Positions 16,446 through 26,700 of a stretch of DNA of 64,000 nucleotides are shown here, piece by piece (within the stretch, counting starts at the first letter, position 1; the number at the start of each line of letters is the position of its first letter). The stretch covers positions 1 to 64,000 of the forward strand of contig JAVBWA010000026.1 of the NCBI GenBank assembly GCA_036677685.1. The letters run 5' to 3'. Made by a program: the position numbers and the translations under genes. This DNA comes from JAQUBU01 sp036677685. Lineage in GTDB: Bacteria; Bacillota; Syntrophomonadia; Syntrophomonadales; Syntrophomonadaceae. The notes beneath the pieces are model-generated. The model worked only from the letters and a program-made list of their open reading frames with translations. It did not search any database and was not told the DNA's origin.

Positions 16446-17489
16446 ATGATGGCGATAGTGTTGGCGGGTGGCAAAGGTCTCCGCTTATGGCCGGAGAGCC
16501 GGGATAAACACCCCAAACAATTGTGCAGTTTTGTGGGTACAAAATCGATGCTGGACCATACGCTTGACCGGCTGATGGCTTCAGGATACCAGCATATAGT
16601 TATAATAACCAATGATGCATTGTTGACTGAAATCACCAATAAAGTCCATCAACGCCCCGACGCTAAGCATATTGAAGTTCTAAGTGAGCCGGAAGGCAAA
16701 AATACCGCCCCTGCAGTAGGGTTGGTCTTATCCAAATACTTCGGTAACGGCGATCAGGTTCTGGGAATTTTTCCGGCCGATCATCATGTTCTGGACATCC
16801 CGGCTTTTATAGAGACCATACAGCTCGCTAATACGGCTGCAGAAAATGACCGTCTGGCAACTATAGGAATTTCACCCGGCCGACCCGAAACCGGTTATGG
16901 TTATATTGAAAAGACTCGCTGGGAAGTAAGCACCATACCGGGAGTTTTTGAAGTAAATTCTTTTTGTGAGAAACCCGATTTGGATACCGCCCATGCTTAT
17001 ATCAACAGCGGTCAGCATATGTGGAATGCCGGCATTTATATTGGCAAAGCCGGTGTTTTGGCCGAAGAATTTCGCAGTCATTTACCCGATATTTATGAGA
17101 AAATTCTGCAAGGATATGATTCCTACATAAACTCTTACCCCGAACTGCCCAATATTAGTCTGGATTATGGGATAGCCGAAAAGTCAAAACGTATGGCGGT
17201 GGTTCCGGGCAATTTTGGATGGTGCGACCTTGGCAGCTGGAATGCGCTGGCTGAGATTTATCCGCATGATGACAATTTAAACATCTGTAACGGCGATGAC
17301 ATTATGCTGTTGGACAGTCATAACTGTATTGTAAAACAAGCCCAAAAGAGCATAGTTCTGTTTGGGATTGATAATCTATTATTGGTAGAAACTGATGATA
17401 TTATTTTCCTGGCTGATCGCAATAAGGCTCAAGAACTTAAAAACCTTACCGATTTTTTAAATGAACAGCAGCGTTATGACCTGCTTTAA
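16446..17489 (+). CDS. manC: Mannose-1-phosphate guanylyltransferase
   Basis: A 347-residue nucleotidyltransferase that makes GDP-mannose from mannose-1-phosphate and GTP. The N-terminal signature LAGGKGLRLWPESRDKHPKQ is diagnostic, followed by FPADHHVLD and FCEKPDLDTAHAYINSG. It is the short, single-function form with no fused isomerase domain. The ATG at 16446 has GGAGG 9 nt upstream. It is followed by phosphomannomutase, so the pair should supply GDP-mannose to the glycosyltransferase downstream. Confidence 0.93.
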   Translation: MMAIVLAGGKGLRLWPESRDKHPKQLCSFVGTKSMLDHTLDRLMASGYQHIVIITNDALLTEITNKVHQRPDAKHIEVLSEPEGKNTAPAVGLVLSKYFGNGDQVLGIFPADHHVLDIPAFIETIQLANTAAENDRLATIGISPGRPETGYGYIEKTRWEVSTIPGVFEVNSFCEKPDLDTAHAYINSGQHMWNAGIYIGKAGVLAEEFRSHLPDIYEKILQGYDSYINSYPELPNISLDYGIAEKSKRMAVVPGNFGWCDLGSWNALAEIYPHDDNLNICNGDDIMLLDSHNCIVKQAQKSIVLFGIDNLLLVETDDIIFLADRNKAQELKNLTDFLNEQQRYDLL

Positions 17490-17607
17490 AATAGGGACAT
17501 TGCCCAAGCAAGAAGCATTTTTATCACTAAAAGCAATGGGTGTGATTAAGATGAACCATGGTATCAAATTATGTAAAAAGGGGTGTGTCCCCTTACCTTA
17601 AAGGAGG
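17487..17607 (+). repeat. R3 repeat upstream of manB
   Basis: AAAATAGGGACATTGCCC (from 17487) and AAAAGGGGTGTGTCCCC (near 17576) frame about 70 bp. The second hairpin-like block leads straight into TTACCTTAAAGGAGG, the ribosome site of the next gene. The same order of blocks precedes nuoA and, shortened, nuoH. Confidence 0.7.
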
Positions 17608-19037
17608 AGATTAATATCAAAAATATATTCAGGCAATATGATATTCGAGGTATAGTTGATGAAGATTTGACCGATCCTCTGATGTATGATATAGCCCGTG
17701 CGTTTGCGGCTCATGCCGTAATAAAGGGACACAGCACCATATTAGTAGGCAGAGATAATCGCCTTTCTTCTCCCCATCTTCGTGATCTAACCGTGGAAGC
17801 CCTGCTAAATTCAGGATGTGATGTCATAGATCTTGGCATCGTAGTTTCACCCATGTTCTATTTTGCCGCCCGTTATATGAATATTAATGCCGGAATCATG
17901 ATTACTGCCAGCCATAATTCCGCTGAATATAATGGCTGTAAACTGTTGCTGGGGGAATCCACTATTTATGGCGAAGAAATTCAAAACCTGCGACGGCGGA
18001 TTGAAAGACAGGATTTTTTTGCCGGTCCCCGTGGCAGCCTGCGCAATAAAGATATTAGTGATGAATACCGGGATATGATCAAAAGTAAAATCCAGCTGGG
18101 TCCCAATGTTCCCAAAGTGGTAATTGATTGCGGTAATGGCACCGCTTCATTTTTTGCGCCCCAGATATTTCGCAGCCTGGGTTGTGAAGTAATTGAACTC
18201 TACTGTGATTCAGATCCTACTTTTCCACACCATCAGCCCGACCCGGTAAATCCCGATAATCTTAAAGATTTAGCGATTCAAGTAAAAAATACCAACGCTG
18301 ACCTGGGTATCGGAATTGATGGAGATGGCGATCGCCTGGGAGTTGTGGATTCAGAAGGCAATTTCATCTGGGGGGATATGCTTATGATCCTGTTCTGGCG
18401 AGATATATTGCCTCGTTACCCTAACAGCAACTGTATAGTGGAAGTCAAATGTTCTCAGGCCCTGATTGATGAAATTGAAAAGTTAGGTGGCCATCCTATT
18501 ATATACAAAACCGGGCATTCATTGATTAAAGCCAAGATGAAAGAAATCGGTGCTGTTTTTACCGGTGAAATGTCCGGGCATATGTTTTTTGCTGATGATT
18601 ATTATGGTTTTGATGATGCTTTTTATGCCAGCGCCCGGCTTATCTCTCTTTTATCTTTTAGTTCACAAAGCTTGGCCAAAATGCTCTCTAATATTCCTAA
18701 ATATTTTTCAACTCCGGAAATTAGGCTGCCCAGCAGTGATGATGAAAAATTCTCTTTGGTTGACCAGGTGCTTCAGTACTTCCGCAGATATTATGAAGTA
18801 ATAGATATAGATGGTGCACGGATTCTTTTTCCTGATGGCTGGGGATTGGTTCGAGCTTCCAATACCGGGCCGGAGCTGATTGTTCGCTGTGAGGCTGAAT
18901 CGCAGGCAAGCCTGGATGAAATAAAAAATGAATTGTTTGGCTATTTGCAGGGAATAGGAGTAAATGTTCAATCTTTTTACCCTAAACAGCAGACTTCAGC
19001 TCAAGCAACGGCATTTCACGGAATGCCGCCTATTTAA
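17583..19037 (+). CDS. manB: Phosphomannomutase/phosphoglucomutase
   Basis: An alpha-D-phosphohexomutase of about 473-484 residues. The phosphoserine loop is in MITASHNSAEYNGCK, the metal loop is GIDGDGDRLG, and the sugar-binding loop is GEMSGHMFFAD. It interconverts mannose-6-P and mannose-1-P (probably also glucose phosphates). The only canonical start is the GTG at 17583, which would translate part of the R3 repeat. AAGGAGG at 17601-17607 lies 8 nt before an in-frame ATC at 17616, whose product (KNIFRQYDIRGIV) begins just as the family does. The true start may therefore be the ATC. It is downstream of manC. Confidence 0.92.
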   Translation: MCPLTLKEEINIKNIFRQYDIRGIVDEDLTDPLMYDIARAFAAHAVIKGHSTILVGRDNRLSSPHLRDLTVEALLNSGCDVIDLGIVVSPMFYFAARYMNINAGIMITASHNSAEYNGCKLLLGESTIYGEEIQNLRRRIERQDFFAGPRGSLRNKDISDEYRDMIKSKIQLGPNVPKVVIDCGNGTASFFAPQIFRSLGCEVIELYCDSDPTFPHHQPDPVNPDNLKDLAIQVKNTNADLGIGIDGDGDRLGVVDSEGNFIWGDMLMILFWRDILPRYPNSNCIVEVKCSQALIDEIEKLGGHPIIYKTGHSLIKAKMKEIGAVFTGEMSGHMFFADDYYGFDDAFYASARLISLLSFSSQSLAKMLSNIPKYFSTPEIRLPSSDDEKFSLVDQVLQYFRRYYEVIDIDGARILFPDGWGLVRASNTGPELIVRCEAESQASLDEIKNELFGYLQGIGVNVQSFYPKQQTSAQATAFHGMPPI

Positions 19038-19090
19038 AACTCTCCTTCATGAACCTTTTAGCTGTAGACAAGTTTTTCAAGCTAATAATT

Positions 19091-19112
19091 GCAGGGCTTT
19101 CCCCTGCTCTTT
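19091..19112 (+). terminator. Weak candidate terminator after manB
   Basis: GCAGGG (19091-19096) pairs with CCCTGC (19102-19107), followed by TCTTTAG. The stem is short and the T-tract poor. Confidence 0.3.
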
Positions 19113-19197
19113 AGTATGCCGTTACCAGGTATAAGTGCTTTTAATACGTGGGAAGATAAATTAATAACAGTTAGCAAAGCAAAGGAGTGTTTTTTAT

Positions 19198-20373
19198 ATG
19201 GCCATTATAAATTTGGGTACTTACCCACCCAAACAATGTGGAATTGCCACATTTTCCATGGACTTGCGCAACAGTCTGCTGGTGCATGGCAATGATGTAA
19301 AAGTAATGGCTGTTTCAGATAACAGCTATAAATACAAATATGGTCGTGAAGTGGTCTTTAATCTCAAGCAAAACAATAGACAGGACTATATAAAAGCAGC
19401 CAAAATCTTAAATACTTCTCCGATGGCAGAGCTTTTAATAATTCAGCATGAATATGGGATTTATGGGGGTGAGGATGGAGAGTATGTCCTGGATCTGGTT
19501 AAACTCCTGCATAAGCCCTTCGTGCTGGTAACTCACACCGTATTACCCTCACCTTCAAAAAGGCAGAAGCAAATTTTGAATGATCTTTGCTGTCGGGCAA
19601 CCGGCATAGTCTGCATGACCCGCAGATCCGCCAAACTTCTGGCTGACCTGTATGAAGCCCCTCCTGAATCAATTCATGTTATCGCTCATGGGGTACCGGA
19701 GTTCGAGCAGCAGCCAACTGCTTACTTAAAGCAAAAGTACCATCTGGAAGGGCAGGATATAATAAGCACATTTGGCCTTATAGGCCCCGGCAAAGGACTT
19801 GAACTGGGAATCAGGGCAATGGCTAAACTAATACCGAAATTTCCCCGGGCCACTTATTTGATTCTGGGTCAAACTCATCCCATGCTCAAAAAGTACGAAG
19901 GAGAGAAATACCGGCAGATGTTGGAAAATTTGGTGGCTGAACTTGGGCTCAGCCGAAACATTTCCTTTGTAAATAAATATCTTAGTAATGAAGAATTAGG
20001 CGAGTATCTTTATATGACTGATATTTACCTGAGCCCGTATCCCAATAAAGACCAGGCAGTAAGCGGAACCATGGCTTTTGCCATTGGCTGCGGACGTGCC
20101 ATAGTTTCCACACCGTATGCTTACGCCAGTGAGTTTCTGGTGGGAGGCAGAGGGCTTTTGGCAGCTCATGCCGAACCTGATGAACTGGCGGAACTTTTAA
20201 GCCGCATACTTGCCGAGCCTGATTTAAAGGCCAAACTCCAGGGAAATGCCCTGAAATTAGGACGGACCTGGGCCTGGCCCAGCATCGGTAAAAAATATAC
20301 CTTATTGTTCAAGCAACTTCTGGATGAAGATGGGATCAGGGAGGAGCAAACCGCAAATTATGCTCGATTGTAG
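19198..20373 (+). CDS. GT4-type glycosyltransferase
   Basis: A 391-residue GT-B glycosyltransferase. The N-terminal acceptor domain opens with GTYPPKQCGIATFSMDL and contains IQHEYGIYGGEDGEYV. The C-terminal donor domain has STFGLIGPGKGLELGI and SGTMAFAIGCGRAIVSTPYAYA. These features match the GT4 retaining family (group 1). With manC and manB upstream, a GDP-mannose-dependent mannosyltransferase is the natural guess, but donor specificity cannot be read from the motifs. AAAGGAG lies 10 nt before the ATG. Its end overlaps the next gene, implying coupling. Confidence 0.88.
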   Translation: MAIINLGTYPPKQCGIATFSMDLRNSLLVHGNDVKVMAVSDNSYKYKYGREVVFNLKQNNRQDYIKAAKILNTSPMAELLIIQHEYGIYGGEDGEYVLDLVKLLHKPFVLVTHTVLPSPSKRQKQILNDLCCRATGIVCMTRRSAKLLADLYEAPPESIHVIAHGVPEFEQQPTAYLKQKYHLEGQDIISTFGLIGPGKGLELGIRAMAKLIPKFPRATYLILGQTHPMLKKYEGEKYRQMLENLVAELGLSRNISFVNKYLSNEELGEYLYMTDIYLSPYPNKDQAVSGTMAFAIGCGRAIVSTPYAYASEFLVGGRGLLAAHAEPDELAELLSRILAEPDLKAKLQGNALKLGRTWAWPSIGKKYTLLFKQLLDEDGIREEQTANYARL

Positions 20374-21379
20374 ACATATGTTAAATATGACTGGTGAAGC
20401 TGGTATATTGCAGTTTTCATGTTTGGACAAACCCAACCCGGGAAGCGGTTATACTCTGGATGATAATGCCCGTGCTTTAATAGCAGCGTTGCATATAGAA
20501 AACACTTATGAATATGCCCTCCGCTACAGCCATTACTTATCCCTGGCGCAGCAGGCAGATGGAAGTTGGTCCAATATATTGCTGAATGGACATTACTACT
20601 CGACCTTTGATTCTGAGGATAGTATCGGTCGGGCAATTCTGGCTTGCAGTCTTGCTGCTGCCGGTCCCTGGCCGGATATTGCACAGAATAGCCTTGCTAT
20701 CCTGCAAAAACAATTGCCCCAGGTTTTATCTTTTCGTTCACCGCGATCTATCGCTTATATATTAATCGCTTTATGCCAGGGCAAATTGCCATTTTCCGAT
20801 AAACAGCGGAGCTTATTTATCAATAATCTACTGGATGAGTTAATTAACTGTTATAGTGTTTGTAATGGAACAAATTGGCACTGGTTTGAGAATTATCTTA
20901 CATACTGCAATGGAATTCTTCCCCAGGCCATGTTTGCAGTATATTCAGAAACCGGAGATAAGAAGGCATTAAAGATCGGACATGATTCACTTAACTTTTT
21001 AAACAGTGTTTTATTCAGGCATGACTATCTTAATATTATTGGCAACCAGGGCTGGCTGCCCAGAGGCGGAAAAGCCGCCTGCTTCGATCAGCAGCCGGTG
21101 GATGCGGCTTCGACAGCTTTTGCCAACCTCGAAGCCTACCGGGCCATTGGTGAAGTAGAATATTTGGAACTGGCATTGCTGGCCTATCAGTGGTATATGG
21201 GTCGTAATATCAATGGTATTTCCTTATATGACCCGGACACCGGCGGATGTTACGATGCCTTGACACTCGGCGGAGTTAACCTCAATCAAGGGGCTGAAGC
21301 CGTATTATCCCTGCTTTTGACGGAAATCCTGATGAAGAGCTTTATCAGCCAGGACATCGATGTCGGACAGACCTGTTAA
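20360..21379 (+). CDS. Alpha/alpha-toroid protein of glycan locus, unknown activity
   Basis: This 339-residue protein is alpha-helical with repeated motifs typical of (alpha/alpha)6 glycoside-active folds: GYTLDDNARALIAAL, QADGSWSN, DSEDSIGRAILA and DAASTAFANLEAYRAIG. The family is usually found beside GT4 and GH130 genes, as here; no catalytic activity is assigned that I know. The ATG at 20360 overlaps the GT4 stop by 14 nt; GGGAGGAG lies 13 nt upstream. Its 3' end overlaps the convergent histidine kinase by 75 bp. Confidence 0.75.
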   Translation: MLDCRHMLNMTGEAGILQFSCLDKPNPGSGYTLDDNARALIAALHIENTYEYALRYSHYLSLAQQADGSWSNILLNGHYYSTFDSEDSIGRAILACSLAAAGPWPDIAQNSLAILQKQLPQVLSFRSPRSIAYILIALCQGKLPFSDKQRSLFINNLLDELINCYSVCNGTNWHWFENYLTYCNGILPQAMFAVYSETGDKKALKIGHDSLNFLNSVLFRHDYLNIIGNQGWLPRGGKAACFDQQPVDAASTAFANLEAYRAIGEVEYLELALLAYQWYMGRNINGISLYDPDTGGCYDALTLGGVNLNQGAEAVLSLLLTEILMKSFISQDIDVGQTC

Positions 21380-23185
21380 TGGAATTTTGAAGCTCACTAA
21401 AAATATAGTTCCCATTTCATCGCTCTGGACCTTAATGCTTGCATCATGCCGCCGGGCAATGCTGTAGCATATCGCCAGCCCCAACCCGGTTCCCTTTTCC
21501 TTGGTAGTAAAAAAGGGAGTGCCCAATTTTTCTTTGATCTTGTTGTCGATTCCCTGGCCTTGATCTTTGACTGCCATAATTACTTGTCCACCCTCCTGAT
21601 AGGTTCTAATACTTACTTGCTCTCCGGAATTCACCGCGTCCAACCCGTTGCGAACCAGATTGATTATAAGCTGGCGGATCTCCTGTTCGTCCAGCAGCAG
21701 CAGAGGAATTTCCTGCAAGTCAAGAGTTACTGTCTTGCCGGCCAGTAAGGCATCAGCCTGGAGCAGCGGATATATGGCATTGATAATTCCGGTTAAATCT
21801 TTCTGTTGCAAATCCGCAACTTTGTTCTTGGCCAGGGAAAGGAACTCGCTGATTATCGAATTGGCCCGATCCAGTTCTTCCAGCATAAGGTCAAAATAAC
21901 CACGATGCGAGGAGAACTGGGGATTTTGGCTCATGATTTGTAAAAACCCTTTTATAGTTGTCATGGGATTCCTAATTTCATGCCCAATACCGGCGGCAAT
22001 TTCCCCTACGGTATGCAATTGAGCCAGTCTTAGCATTTTGTTTTCCATTCTGCGATAATCCGTAATATCTTCAGCCAAAACCTGCCCGCCCGTTATTCCC
22101 TCATTTTCCAAAATGGGAGAGACTTTGATCCTTAGCAACCTTTCCTGCCCCTTTTTAGTGACTACCCGGTGTTCATAAGTGCTTACTCCGCCTTCACCAA
22201 GACGGCTTACGGCTTCATTTCTCACTAGCTCCCGATCAGCGTCGTGGACAAATTCAAGTATTGACCGCCCTATTAATTCATCAAAGCTATAACCCATTTT
22301 TTCGCAGGTCTGTCGGTTGACATAAGTCAGCAGGAGATCCCGATTATAGGTATAAAAAAGATCGTTTATATTGTTCATTATGTTATTCTGATAATCGACC
22401 TGTTTTTGCAGTTGCTCTTCTAAGTTTTTTTTACTGCTGATATCCCGGGAAACGCAAAACCAACGCTGTTCACCTTCATATTTAATTAATATGCCATTGG
22501 TCTCCAACCAGATATAAACTCCGTCTTTATTCCGGCATCGATATTGGCCCGTAGTATTTTTTCCGGTCCTCATTCCTTCTGCAACTATTTTCACCAGGCC
22601 ATCCTTATCCTCGGAGTACACCAGTTCGAAAATATTGATATTTAAAAACTCCTTCAAGGGATAACCCGATATCCTTTCGAGAGCCGGATTTACAAAAATG
22701 GGTTTAAATGTGACCGGATTAATTATGGAAACTCCTTCCTGAGCATTGTCTACAATCAAGCGATACCTTTCTTCAGAACTTTTTAAGGCTTCCTCCATGC
22801 GCTTGCGCTCCGTTATATCCCGGCTCACCAGGACTATTTCATTTTCTCCGTAACGGGAGGTAACGAGCTTGCCGATGCTTTCCAGCCAAATATAAGACCC
22901 TTCTTTGCTTCTCCACCGATATTCCGCCCTGCCCTGGCCTTGCATGATTCCAATATGTAATATCTTCTTAATCCGCGACCGGTCTTCCGGATGTATAAGG
23001 TTTAAAGCGTTTTGCCCAAGCAGTTCGTCAATAGGATAATCGATGGTTTTGGAATGGGAAGGACTTAAATACTTATACTCAGAGGTAACAGGATCGATGG
23101 TGGCAATAAGATCATATGTGTTTTCAGCAATCAATCGGTACTTGTCATCGTACTCGTTGCAAACTTCTCGAATCTGTTTTGACAT
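21305..23185 (-). CDS. Triple-PAS sensor histidine kinase
   Basis: A 626-residue cytoplasmic histidine kinase. Three PAS/PAC units occupy about residues 14-130, 138-262 and 265-390; each ends with a PAC signature such as LVSRDITERKRMEEAL. The HisKA helix has phosphoacceptor His in GIGHEIRNPMTTIKG. The HATPase domain shows the N box LVRNGLDAV, G1 DQGQGID and G2 GTGLGLAI. It resembles the soluble PAS kinases that feed Spo0A in spore-formers, which is inference. No cognate regulator is adjacent. GGAGGAATT precedes the ATG. A decayed paralogue lies immediately upstream. Confidence 0.92.
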   Translation of the reverse strand: MSKQIREVCNEYDDKYRLIAENTYDLIATIDPVTSEYKYLSPSHSKTIDYPIDELLGQNALNLIHPEDRSRIKKILHIGIMQGQGRAEYRWRSKEGSYIWLESIGKLVTSRYGENEIVLVSRDITERKRMEEALKSSEERYRLIVDNAQEGVSIINPVTFKPIFVNPALERISGYPLKEFLNINIFELVYSEDKDGLVKIVAEGMRTGKNTTGQYRCRNKDGVYIWLETNGILIKYEGEQRWFCVSRDISSKKNLEEQLQKQVDYQNNIMNNINDLFYTYNRDLLLTYVNRQTCEKMGYSFDELIGRSILEFVHDADRELVRNEAVSRLGEGGVSTYEHRVVTKKGQERLLRIKVSPILENEGITGGQVLAEDITDYRRMENKMLRLAQLHTVGEIAAGIGHEIRNPMTTIKGFLQIMSQNPQFSSHRGYFDLMLEELDRANSIISEFLSLAKNKVADLQQKDLTGIINAIYPLLQADALLAGKTVTLDLQEIPLLLLDEQEIRQLIINLVRNGLDAVNSGEQVSIRTYQEGGQVIMAVKDQGQGIDNKIKEKLGTPFFTTKEKGTGLGLAICYSIARRHDASIKVQSDEMGTIFLVSFKIPLTGLSDIDVLADKALHQDFRQKQG

Positions 23186-23230
23186 AATTCCTCCAAAATA
23201 TCAAGATTTTTGTCATTCAGCCTCGGTTTT

Positions 23231-23513
23231 TCAAGTATTGAAACGCACCAAAAAGGTAGTTCCTGAACTGCTGCTTGTACATCGATGGCGGTATTATCCC
23301 GCTGGGCGACACTGTAGCAGATGGCCAACCCAAACCGGTTCCATCTTACTTGGTGGTTAAAAAAGGAGTACCCATCTTCTCCTTAATCATGCTGTCGATT
23401 CCTTTACCCTGATCCTCAACCGCCAGGACAACTTTATCCTCTTCCAAAGAGTCTTGATATATACTTTCATTCCCGCAATCGTTCTTCGTGCCCTTTAAAA
23501 ATTTGACATTCAT
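23231..23513 (-). pseudogene. Decayed histidine-kinase C-terminal fragment
   Basis: The minus strand encodes SIYQDSLEEDKVVLAVEDQ and GKGIDSMIKEKMGTPFLTTK followed by an in-frame TAA. Then, after a 1-nt shift inside the G2 box, it reads LAICYSVAQRDNTAIDVQ, and after a second shift SSSGTTFLVRFNT and a stop at 23231. It aligns along its length with the HATPase domain of the intact kinase next door (VIMAVKDQGQGIDNKIKEKL and so on). It is the tail of a lost tandem duplicate. Confidence 0.85.
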
Positions 23514-23572
23514 ACTTTTTTCCCCTTCTTTAACTCCTCCTACCTCTAATCCTAAATTCTCTCAATATTCGG

Positions 23573-23603
23573 CAAAATAAAAAGCTGGATAAAATATCCA
23601 GCT
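23573..23603 (-). terminator. Terminator downstream of the GH130 fusion gene
   Basis: AGCTGGATA (23583-23591) pairs with TATCCAGCT (23595-23603). Read on the minus strand it is followed by TTTTTATTTT. It lies 190 bp past the fusion gene and upstream of the pseudogene. Confidence 0.85.
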
Positions 23604-23794
23604 CAGCAATTAGTGAAAAATCCACCATTTCCCTAAAAGCAAGTACCGCGAAAATTTGCTAAACCACTAAGAATTTGTTGTTAGAATGTTCTATTCCTCA
23701 TGCTTTGTCTCTCATCCTTTCTAAACCTAAACTTATAAATTTATACCTTAAAAAGCAACGATGCATATTTTTATAATGTTAGTTATTTTCCCCA

Positions 23795-26700
23795 TTACAC
23801 CTCACTATTTAACCTGAAGGCTTCTGGCAATAAATCGGCCAAGGTAGCAGTAGCCACCCCTATGCTGGTATCAGCGGCACCGTAGTACACCAGGATTTCA
23901 TCATTATCTCCCAGGACTTCCTTATCACTTGCCGATACCGCCCCGCAGGTAAACACAACATTGGGAACCCATGCTCCGCTAAGTCCAATCTCATAATCTT
24001 CTTCGGGCTCCAGAATGGGATTGGGTGAACGGTAGATGACTTTTTCGGGATTGCTCAGATCTACTAATATTACCCCCAGGCGATAGACATAATTATAATC
24101 CACACCATGATAAATCAACAACCAGCCGTATTTGGTTTTTAAAGGCTGAGCACCGGCGCCGATTTTCAAAGAGTCCCACATTCGTCCGGGCCTTGGCCCG
24201 ATTATTATGGCATGGTTTTCTTTTAAGGGAAATTTGAGTTCTTTCATATAAGTAGCCCAGATGCTGGGTTCGATACGATGATAAACAACGTAACGATCAT
24301 TAATCTTTTCCGGAAAGATGATGGCATCTTTATCCCATATATTTTTGAAGGCCAGACCTTCTCTGATCCACTGATCATATTTCCCCTCCAGGAATTCTTT
24401 GACCCCAATAGATGCTGCCGCAATTTGCGCAATATTGCCGTCATAAGCTGTATATAGCATAAATATCCGTTCTCCGATCCTAATCAGGCGCGGGTCCTCG
24501 CAACCCATTTTTTCTTCGGGAGTGGCCGGCGAAAATATAGGCTGGGGAAGCCTTTGCAAGACCCGGTAACCATCAGTTACAGCCAAACCTATATGAGAAA
24601 TATCATCATGCCCGACTGCCCGGTAGAATAAGTAAACCTTATCATTTATCCGCAGAGCTCCTGGGTTAAGCACATATTTGGACTCCCAATCACTGCCTTC
24701 CAAAGGTTCCAGGATAGGGTTGCCTTCCCATCTTCGCAAGTATTTACTGGGTTCATTGGTTGTCTCCTGCACAACTACCGTAACATCCTTGGGACGGGCT
24801 GGCAGCAGCGTATCAAGCAGGTTTTGTTTGCCCTTCCCGGCGGGAATAAGCCGAAAAACGATTTCCATTATCTCTTCGGGATCATACCCTAATTCCTCAT
24901 ATAACGATTCCAGAAAATCATGATTAAACCAGCGGCTTTCTACACTGGTGGTCAACGGGGTCGGGATTTTACGCCCCCCTTTGAAACTGTAACTGGCCCA
25001 GCTCCAGGCTGTACAGGTTAGAAAGCCTTCATTTTCCAGAACCTGGCTTAGACCATAGCCATCCGCCATCAGGTCAATGTTCCGGGCCATTTCCCGGCTG
25101 CCTTTTTCCTCCAGCAGCCGGGCCAAATACCTTATCTTTTCCACCAGGCTGCGATGATGGTAGTTTTCGAATATGGTATATGCGGAAAAGTCGTCTCCTT
25201 TTTGGGAATCCAGCAAGGCATTACGAAGCTTATAGCCAATGTTCTTGCGTTCCAATACATTGAGGCTGAAAAGCCTTGAATAGTGCTCAGCCATGGCCAG
25301 ACGCCGCACGATGCTTAGAAAATAGCGTATTTTAGGATATTTACCTCCACGGTCATCATCCAGGTATTTGACCGTAATTCTGGCGGTAACCCGGTTTAAA
25401 TAAGACAGTCTGCCCTGGGCCAGCACTCCAGGCCGCAGTTCCTCTTTTAAGAACAAGGGTTTGATCTCCACCCATTCCAAGCTTTCCGGCTTAAGATTGT
25501 CCAGCAGCCAAAAGAGGTTTTGATCCGCATAACCCCTGCCTTCTACTAAATTGGCATAGGTAACCGCATCACGCGTGTCCATATTTTTTATTAAGTCACC
25601 CGGTTTATAATAAGCCAGCGGTATCATGATATTTACCGGGGGAAAGCGAATCAGCATCTCCCGCAAAAGATCTTCACCGATTGTAAACATTGAATGCTGG
25701 GGATACATGGCAAATAATCCGATGATAAATTGCCGCAGTCCCTGTTCGCTATGCAGATCACCGGGAAATATCTCATCCAGCGTTTTTTCCAACTGCTGCA
25801 TGTATTTTTCAACACGGTCGGTAATTACTTCCGCTTTAGCCTGGCTGTCCAGTTCCAGCCCTTCCGTAATAAATTTATTGAATTTACTCTCATAACGCTT
25901 GCGCAAATCTTTAAAAATATTATCGGTATTTACTATGCAATGATCTTTTCCCACAATTTTTTTGGGTATCACAATAGGTTTGCCCGGAACATATTCCATA
26001 TAGCCCAGAGGAATTATCGGCGGCTTGCTCTGCTCCCTTTTATGCAGCCATTGGCGGGTTAGTTCGGGTTTCAGCAGCCAGAAACGGCCGGTCAGGCGCT
26101 GGCGGATAGCGTCCATTTTGCCGACCATAATCGCATCTTTTTCCGGCTCGTTCATAAAGGATATACTTTTGCTAAAGGCCCGCATTTCCAGGGCATAACT
26201 GGCTACACGCCCATTATAAAGAGCAGTCAGCGCGCAAAGTACATTTTCCCTGGATTCCTCTTCAAAAGAATAGATCAGGAAAAAGCAGAATAAAGCTGAT
26301 ACCCATAATTGATCACTAAGATAAAACTCCTCTACCGGTTTATTGACCAGTTTTTCAATTTCATTGTCATGATCGCACTTTTTCAGGAACTGGTTATATT
26401 TTTTATTCAGTTCATTAAAATTCTGTAAAAGTTCGGAAATGGGATAATTTATAAAATCCGGGTGATTAATTTCACTTCGGGCAATTATATCAGCTACTTT
26501 GACTACCAGGCGATCCTGCAGCCATATCGCACTATCACGCTTTAAGCATTCAAATATAATACCGGCATTGTCATGAAAAATCCGGTTTCTGGTCGGCAGG
26601 CTGTGAGAATTTATCACCCCGCCCATATTCACTTCGCAAATCCTTTTATTCCAGCACAAAGCCCGGGTCAATAACCAGAAGTCAATACCATAGCCCTGGA

